From NCBI GenBank assembly GCA_025093985.1, contig JACAAK010000005.1, forward strand, positions 2,232,001 through 2,296,000: a DNA stretch of 64,000 nucleotides, read 5' to 3'. Below the pieces are notes generated by a model. The model saw nothing but the letters and a program-made list of their open reading frames with translations, was not told where the DNA came from and made no database searches. Positions within the stretch are counted from its first letter, which is position 1; each line of letters starts with the position of its first letter. The position numbers were made by a program, and so were the translations under genes. Positions 58,501-64,000 of this stretch are shown here, piece by piece. The stretch is from Calvatia gigantea. Taxonomy: Eukaryota; Basidiomycota; Agaricomycetes; Agaricales; Lycoperdaceae.

Positions 58501-59841
58501 CGTCGATCACCAATACATTATGATCTCGCATATAAGCTTGTAGCTCCTTCGGAGAAGTTACATTCGTTTTGGGTATCGGGGGTTTTAGAGCCGCAGGTGG
58601 TGTGCCAGCAGTAGTTGTCGAGGAGAGTGCGGAAGGTTTTACAGGAGCATTAGCCCGAGTTGGGGACGCCGGACGACTGTTGAACACATTGGTAATCGGT
58701 GTAAGTGGCGTGCTTGAGGGTCGCTCAATGTGAAGACCGAAATTTCTGAAGTTTGTTGTTGGGGATGAGGGTACGTCATCATTTCGGAAGTCCTTCAGAC
58801 TTGGCTTGGGTGGTACTGAGCCGGGACCAGTGGGTACTGAAGGAAGTGTGAACGCAGGACTTTCATCGAGTTCGTCGATAGGAGGGAAACTCGCAGCAAA
58901 TCCCGAGAGATCGAAGGTAGTGTTGGCATATTGCGGTGAAGATGAAGGTGAAGACGCTGGAGACGGGGGTCCAAAAGATGACGCGGGCACAAAAGTGTGG
59001 GAGGATTGGGTCGAGGATGCCGATGTCGAAGGAACATTGGGTATCATCGCAGATGGTAGTGGCTGGATCGAATTTCCCGATGATTGGGTGGGTGAGAGCG
59101 GAGGTGGATTGGATAAGCTGGAGACTTCTCGGGATAATCGTTTTGTTGTTGGGCCTATGGACAACCCATGGTCTTGCAAAGCCTTCATGCGATCTGCAAT
59201 GGAACCACCAAACGACTTGTTAACCGGTTCTTCCTTGGTTTCTGCATTGTTTCTTAACACAAGGATTTCAATAATGAGACAAAGTTGGTCAATATTGGCC
59301 ACGTACGATTGTTTATTTACTGTAAAAGTCTTGAGCCTTTCCTCTACACTCTGTGTTCTTGCAGTAAGATCGCGGCCGGTTCCCTAAGCCAGATATGAAC
59401 GTGAGGAAGGATCAGGACTTGGCAAAAATCGACATACGTTGAGAAAATCCTGGAATTCCTTGCGCGGGCCTCCTTTGGTCTTATCCTGTTTAAGCTCTGC
59501 CGAGTCCATTGCCAACCTGAGGAGGGTAGCAGCCTTGATGTAGCTCTCCAGAGCTCCACGAAGATCCCCAGTGCTTTCCTTGTCCTTGGCTGCCAAAACC
59601 TGATTCTGGGCTATGTGGATAAGCGAGACTGCGGAGGCCCGGTTTGCTTCCTTAAAGACTGCATCCTTGGCCTTGGTCTTTATGTCTGCTATGAACGCGT
59701 TTGCATAATCTGCCTGTTTGTCGTAGGAAGCTGTAGGAGAACAATTCAGAGATGAGTAAGTGAATTGGACCAATATTACATGGATGAAGGGTCCAAACCT
59801 GGTAGTCCGGGTGAGTTTGGTTGAATGGTAATTCCAGGCAT
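55591..59841 (-). CDS. Doa4/USP8-like ubiquitin carboxyl-terminal hydrolase
   Basis: A multi-exon gene; the first exon is 59799-59841 (MPGITIQPNSPG), the last ends at 55591 (AYVLFYKRVRS). Order: a USP8-dimer/MIT-like helical domain (59430-59730; YDKQADYANAFIADIKTKAK to EFQDFLN); a Ser/Pro linker; a rhodanese domain (57800-58560; VLVIDVRNRADFDREHI, then KFDIVAVYDESS and MLLMGGIEAWKRD); a second linker; and the USP catalytic core with the Cys box LGNTCYMNAPIQCLSA (57115-57180), SDQHDSQEFLSFLMDG, and His box GHCE followed by IASRGGWMYCDDSS. The rhodanese loop has YDESS where an active Cys would be, as in Doa4/USP8, so it probably only binds partners. The enzyme removes ubiquitin from cargo at endosomes and recycles it. 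It converges on the Snt2-like gene, 169 bp between stops. Confidence 0.88.
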
Positions 59842-60275
59842 GCTAAGAGGGCGCTGTACAGCTAGAACGACGGGGTAGCTGCAGAGGCGCACTGACAAGG
59901 CGGGGAGGACAAGTACAGCACCGATCCCGCTCAAAACAGACAATATGTGGCTTACGTAATGGAAAGCCAAGCCACTTTTATTAGCCAGCGGCTACGGTTT
60001 GCACATGATTATCCGCAGTGGCGGGTCTCCTGGCCAATGTTTCTATAGACTGGAATACCCACCCCCCCGAGTCCCAGTAGACTCCCTGCGCAGAGTAGCC
60101 ACCAGAAACCGAGTTGCGATCAATGACAACATCAAGCCCTTGTGTGCGGAATGGTGATGTGCTGGAACGGAACATTCACGTGTCAATTTACACGTGATGC
60201 TGCCATAAAGCAACGGGCACGTGACCTATCGCGTTCATCTCGCGTTGTGCAAGGTTGAGGTGGCTGGTGGTCAAA
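59842..60275. promoter_or_regulatory. Divergent promoter region, ubiquitin protease / ADIP-like gene
   Basis: 434 bp between two divergent start codons. It contains two CACGTG-like sites: TTCACGTGTC and TTACACGTGATG at 60175-60200, with another GGGCACGTGACC at about 60220. CACGTG E-boxes are targets of bHLH factors such as Cbf1 or Pho4 types; the cluster of three within 50 bp is visible, the binding factor is inferred. Confidence 0.5.
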
Positions 60276-63048
60276 ATGGCTGCAACCCCAGCAAGAAATG
60301 TCCACTGGGACACAAAGGACCTTTCTCCCTCACTTCTCTGTTCTCCTGCATTCGAAGGCTCAACAGAATCATACATTTCAACATCGAGTCTCGAATATGT
60401 AAATACCCAACTTATTGCGCACGGATTTGCGCCGTCACCAGGGTTATCGCTCGAGGGTATGTCTGGTACAGATTCAGACAGAGTCGTTAAATGTCTGCTT
60501 GGCATGCTCAGTCAACGAATGGTACGTTACCTACACGTCACACCATACATCAACTTCATTGGTATATAGGAAGATATGTCGAGAACAGAAGATCTTTCAA
60601 CAAAACTTCGGACTTTAACATACGAGCATGAACGTCTACTGACGATGCACCGAACTGCTAAGGAGAGGGCTGCCAACGCAGAACGAGAGATGAATGTCCA
60701 CAAGTCAAAACTTACGTATGTAAAACTGGTTGGAATTTTGAGACCCAACTTAACATCAGCACATTCACAGTGCAAGCATACGAACGCTACAATCCACAGA
60801 GTCTGCCCACAAACAAACATCCGCGGAACTGCAACGTGCACGGACATCTCTTCAGGCCATTCGGGCAACACACCAAAGCGAGCTGAAAAAGAGAGATAAA
60901 GATATCGACCGCATGGCCGAAAAGTGGAGCAAGATTTCGGATGCTCAAATGAAGCTCATGAGCGTACCCGCAGGCATACATTGTGCTAATATCGCCGTCG
61001 TTGAAGATTCAGAGCTCAGGGCCAAAAATCCAAGTTCCTTAGAGGTTGCCCTGGATGAAGCCGAGAAAGCAAGAACTCAGCTGATCGACGAAACTATGCG
61101 ACTACGAAGACTTGTGCTCAAGGTCGTCAACCAGATGCAAACCCTTTTGCACCAAGTTCGGGCCTTCACCTCAGATAAAGAAGAACCCGTAAGCTTGACT
61201 CTATCATGTCTGATGGTGAAGCCTAATCAATTTCAAAGCCTACCCCTTTCACGTTAACGAATTTATTCCCGATGCAACCTCCAACCCATGCGCATGACTC
61301 ACTGACCACCATCCTTCATGGCCTCAGAGACTGCCTGACCACCCTTCCTCAGCACATCGCATCCGCATCTTCCCTGCCCACCAAACTACCCGGATCAGAT
61401 CAACAAGAAATTGAACGTCTACAAGATGTCATCTCACAACTCCACAAAGAAATCGGTCAGTCCACAAGTTTTACCTCTTCACAACCCGAACCTGACTTTC
61501 CTTTCAGAACGATCCCAGAAACAGTCAAAAGCACAAACTCGGGAATTCTTCAACAAATCCATCGCCGATCATCAAAAGACGTCAAAGAATACTCCTGAGA
61601 TGAATACCGATTTCATGACAGTCCCTATGGTAGACGAAGAACGCGAGAGGCTCGAGAAAATGAAAAACGAACTCGATGACCAACGGGAGAAATTTACACA
61701 AGCTACCATCAAACTTGGAAAAGAACGTGCAGCATTCGAGGTAAATTGGCTCTCAACGCTTATCGAAAAAACACCATCTAACTCGTGATTATAGGCCGAA
61801 CGGAACAAACTTCTAGATGAAAAGCGTTCCTGGCAAGTCCAACAAATGCTCACTTACCTCCCTCCAACACCAGATCCACTGCCGCCCTCCCCTCACAAAT
61901 CCCCCCGAAAAACCAACCACTCCCCTGCGAAAAAATCTCCTTGGAAAACCTCTCGCCGCCACTCCGCAGCCTCCTCCATGCGCAAAACTACCCGCGTATC
62001 ACGCCGCTCATCCGTAACACCCAATAAACCCAGCGTCATCCCTCCATACGAAACCGAACTTGTTTTATCACAACTTCCTGCACCCCCGCCACTCCCTGCA
62101 TCATTCTCAAATCTGAAGCCGACGGCGAGCATCCTGCCCTCGTTCGTTCTTCCACCACCCTCTCCGTACGCCTCGCTACCCACCAACCCTATCCTTCCCC
62201 TCGCCGCCCCCATTTCCGCCCCTAATTTCTCAGGAGAAGACAGTCCTACCCAGACAACAATAAATACGCCTCCAATAAACACGGACGATTCAACGACCCC
62301 ACCTGACCCCACTTCTTCCAACCCAAACCTAACAACTCCAGTCCGTCGACCATTCCCTATGGCAAAACCCTTCGCACAGCGCATGGTTCACGCGTACTCC
62401 CCCGCCAAACCAAGTCCCCTAAGCCGAATACTGTTGCTCGCTAAATCTCCCAACACACCCCAAGAGAACTCGAATTCTACTTCCGACGACGGCTTAGAAG
62501 TTGTACGCGAGGAAGACGAAAACTTTGATCATTTGGGTCCAGGAATGGCGGGTTTCGAAACACCCAAACGGATGTCGTTAGCTGCAGAATTGGGTGTTGA
62601 GTCTCCTCCTGATATAGTTGAAGTGATAGAAGTGCCATTGAAAGAGAAGAAGGCGGACGCAAACGTGAATGTTGATAGGCGTGCCGGAAAGGCCCCAAGC
62701 AAACCTGCTATCAGAAGGGGGGCTGTAGTTGAAGATGGAAGGAGGGTCTCGTCCCGTTATGCGAGTGGTAACGAGGGCCTCAGGGATAGGACAAAATTTA
62801 GATCAACGAGCGGTACTGTTCCAACTGAGAAGGAGAACGGTATAGGCGTAATGGCGAGCAGGAGAGCCTCGACGACAGCGGCAACTGCATCGAGTACTAT
62901 GCGGTCCGTCAGCAGTGGCAGGCCCATGAAACCCGTTATCAAACCAACTGTAATGGGCGGTATCACTAAGGCCAAGGCGGGTCCTGGTCCGCGTCGGGTG
63001 CCAATCAATAGTGCTGAGGCTCCTCCGATCGCGAGAAGAAAATCCTAA
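60276..63048 (+). CDS. ADIP/Msd1-like coiled-coil protein
   Basis: Exons include 60276-60521, 60570-60715, one from about 60771 to 61187, short ones to 61740, and a last exon 61795-63048. The N-terminal block (SSLEYVNTQLIAHGFAPSPG, KCLLGMLSQRMEDMSR, LRTLTYEHERLL) matches the ADIP domain of afadin- and alpha-actinin-binding protein (SSX2IP); the fission-yeast relative Msd1 anchors microtubule minus ends at spindle pole bodies. Coiled coil follows (AELQRARTSLQAIRATHQSE, EKARTQLIDETMRLRRLVLK, ERERLEKMKNELDDQREKF). The C-terminal 400 residues are a basic, Ser/Pro-rich disordered tail (HKSPRKTNHSPAKKSPW) that may bind microtubules. The start MAATPARNVHWDTK follows three CACGTG-like sites. A vesicle or septum tether is possible instead. 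Confidence 0.7.
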
Positions 63049-63808
63049 ATCTCATGTGGTTAATTTTGGACATTCTATTCTTCCACGTCTCGCTTGTTCT
63101 CCATATGCTGTCTGTTGGAAGTATCCTATGTACTATACATATTATAAACAGATTTTCTCGCTTATTCAATGCCTTGTGAACATTGAAAGCGGAGGCCGTC
63201 CTGACTTACTTGCCACTTCCCCAATGCCTCTGTTTTCTTTTATCCGCCGGTGCATGATTGAGCCGTTTTGCCCATGGGGTGACGCATCATGCCCACAGCA
63301 GGTTTCCCCTTTCCAACTGCGGGGATAATAAGACGCTAACCCCTCCCCCTTCAGTGGCGAAGCAGACTAAGTTTTTAATATTTGCCGAGTTCGGTCCCTG
63401 TAGAAGCCCGTGGCGGCTGGTGAGGCCTTGAGGCAACGAACAGTGGGGAGTTTGGTAGGCAGTGGAAACCAATAGGGACTCCATTGGGGAACTTAATACC
63501 ATTTCAAGGATCGCCTTCGTCCATACAACCCCCATTTAACTGAAGCATCCCAGTTATCTTAAGGATCCCAGTCATCTTGCGGATTCCAACTCAGCTGCCA
63601 CGCGTTTGAATCGTAACTTCTTGACATCGTGAGCCTGGGTCTTCTATCTCCACTGCTGCCTTGGCCATAAGTTGTTGACCGATGCATACTATTGTGGCAT
63701 ATAGTTTACAGACAAATATAATCGCAGAGTGTCTACCTTCTTACCCAAAACCGAAATCGTAAAGATTCGAAAAGAAAAGAGAACGGGTATCATTGAAGTT
63801 CCGGGTAC
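63049..63808. other. Convergent 3' intergenic region
   Basis: About 760 bp between the 3' end of the ADIP-like gene and that of the monooxygenase. A short imperfect direct repeat lies at about 63548-63590 (ATCCCAGTTATCTTAAGG and ATCCCAGTCATCTTGCGG). An 82-codon minus frame at 63287-63535 has no motif. Confidence 0.45.
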
Positions 63809-64000
63809 TTATGACCTGACCATGAAACCATCGAAGTACTTCGCGAGTTCAGAGACGCGGTCAAAGGCGGTGATTGTGCAAATGTATCCGTCTGGTCGGA
63901 CGATAACGATAGCACCCTCCTGCTCATCAATGCCGTAGTACTTGTATCCTCCACCGCCTGACACTCCTCGCGTATCAACGTCATCAACAAGAACCCTGGA
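63809..64000 (-). CDS. Phenol 2-monooxygenase-type FAD enzyme, C-terminal fragment
   Basis: Only the last 63 residues are in the window; the gene continues beyond the right edge. The frame reads VDDVDTRGVSGGGGYKYYGI, then EGAIVIVRPDGYICTITAFD and a terminal YFDGFMVRS before TAA at 63809-63811. This is the thioredoxin-like C-terminal domain of phenol-hydroxylase-type flavoprotein monooxygenases (IVxVRPDGY, then a terminal YF-x-GFM). Such enzymes hydroxylate phenols with NADPH, FAD and oxygen, and are expanded in wood- and litter-decaying basidiomycetes. Substrate cannot be guessed from this piece. Confidence 0.75.
   Translation of the reverse strand, partial: SRVLVDDVDTRGVSGGGGYKYYGIDEQEGAIVIVRPDGYICTITAFDRVSELAKYFDGFMVRS

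Noticed and set aside
63287..63535. 82-codon minus frame near the right end
   Set aside because: Isolated, between two convergent genes, no motif; the sequence looks like 3' flank.

Overview
The window is nuclear DNA of a filamentous basidiomycete, most likely an Agaricomycete. Genes are split by many short introns (mostly 48-70 nt, GT-AG), and the conserved genes are fungal housekeeping or signalling families. There is no operon structure, CRISPR array, rRNA gene or recognisable tRNA. Exon joins were derived by hand: where exon lengths are listed, phases were checked and the joined frame stays open, but no RNA data were available. Family names come from recognised motifs, not from database searches.

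Layout, left to right. 0.2-3.5 kb: a coiled-coil protein (-) that appears broken by a 1-nt frameshift, and a ubiquitin-like/WLM metalloprotease (+). 3.5-11.8 kb: a gene-poor stretch holding the most unusual feature, a roughly 2-kb-per-arm diverged inverted duplication centred near 7.9 kb. It carries two intact convergent copies (7002-7655 + and 8152-8797 -) of an unrecognised three-exon gene, flanked by a second, mostly decayed pair. 11.8-24 kb: a Rom2-type Rho1 GEF with two DH domains (-), a TRM140/METTL2-type tRNA m3C methyltransferase (+), an amino-acid permease (-), and a perfect 25-bp inverted repeat. 24-31 kb: a GPATCH1/TOUGH G-patch protein (+), a Mak11 WD40 ribosome-biogenesis factor (-), and the mitochondrial GatA/HER2 amidotransferase subunit (+) sharing a 128-bp divergent promoter with MAK11.

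31-45 kb: a microsatellite-bearing spacer, a 2,114-residue Rxt3-like Rpd3L histone-deacetylase subunit with a very long Pro/Arg-Glu repeat region (+), ALG5 dolichyl-phosphate glucosyltransferase (-), and a RanBP3/Yrb2-like Ran-binding protein (-). 45-55.4 kb: a membrane hybrid histidine kinase (-) whose H-box is split by a non-canonical intron, and an Snt2-like BAH/PHD/GATA/ePHD chromatin reader (+) with an apparent 1-nt frameshift in its BAH domain. 55.6-64 kb: a Doa4/USP8-like ubiquitin protease with a rhodanese domain (-), an ADIP/Msd1-like coiled-coil protein (+), and the C-terminal end of a phenol-hydroxylase-type FAD monooxygenase (-) running off the right edge.

The genes do not form one pathway. 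Loose functional links are cell-wall and stress signalling (Rom2, hybrid kinase), protein synthesis (TRM140, GatA, Mak11) and Rpd3-linked chromatin regulation (Rxt3, Snt2). The two frameshifts sit in otherwise well-ordered genes, so sequencing error must be excluded before calling either gene broken.
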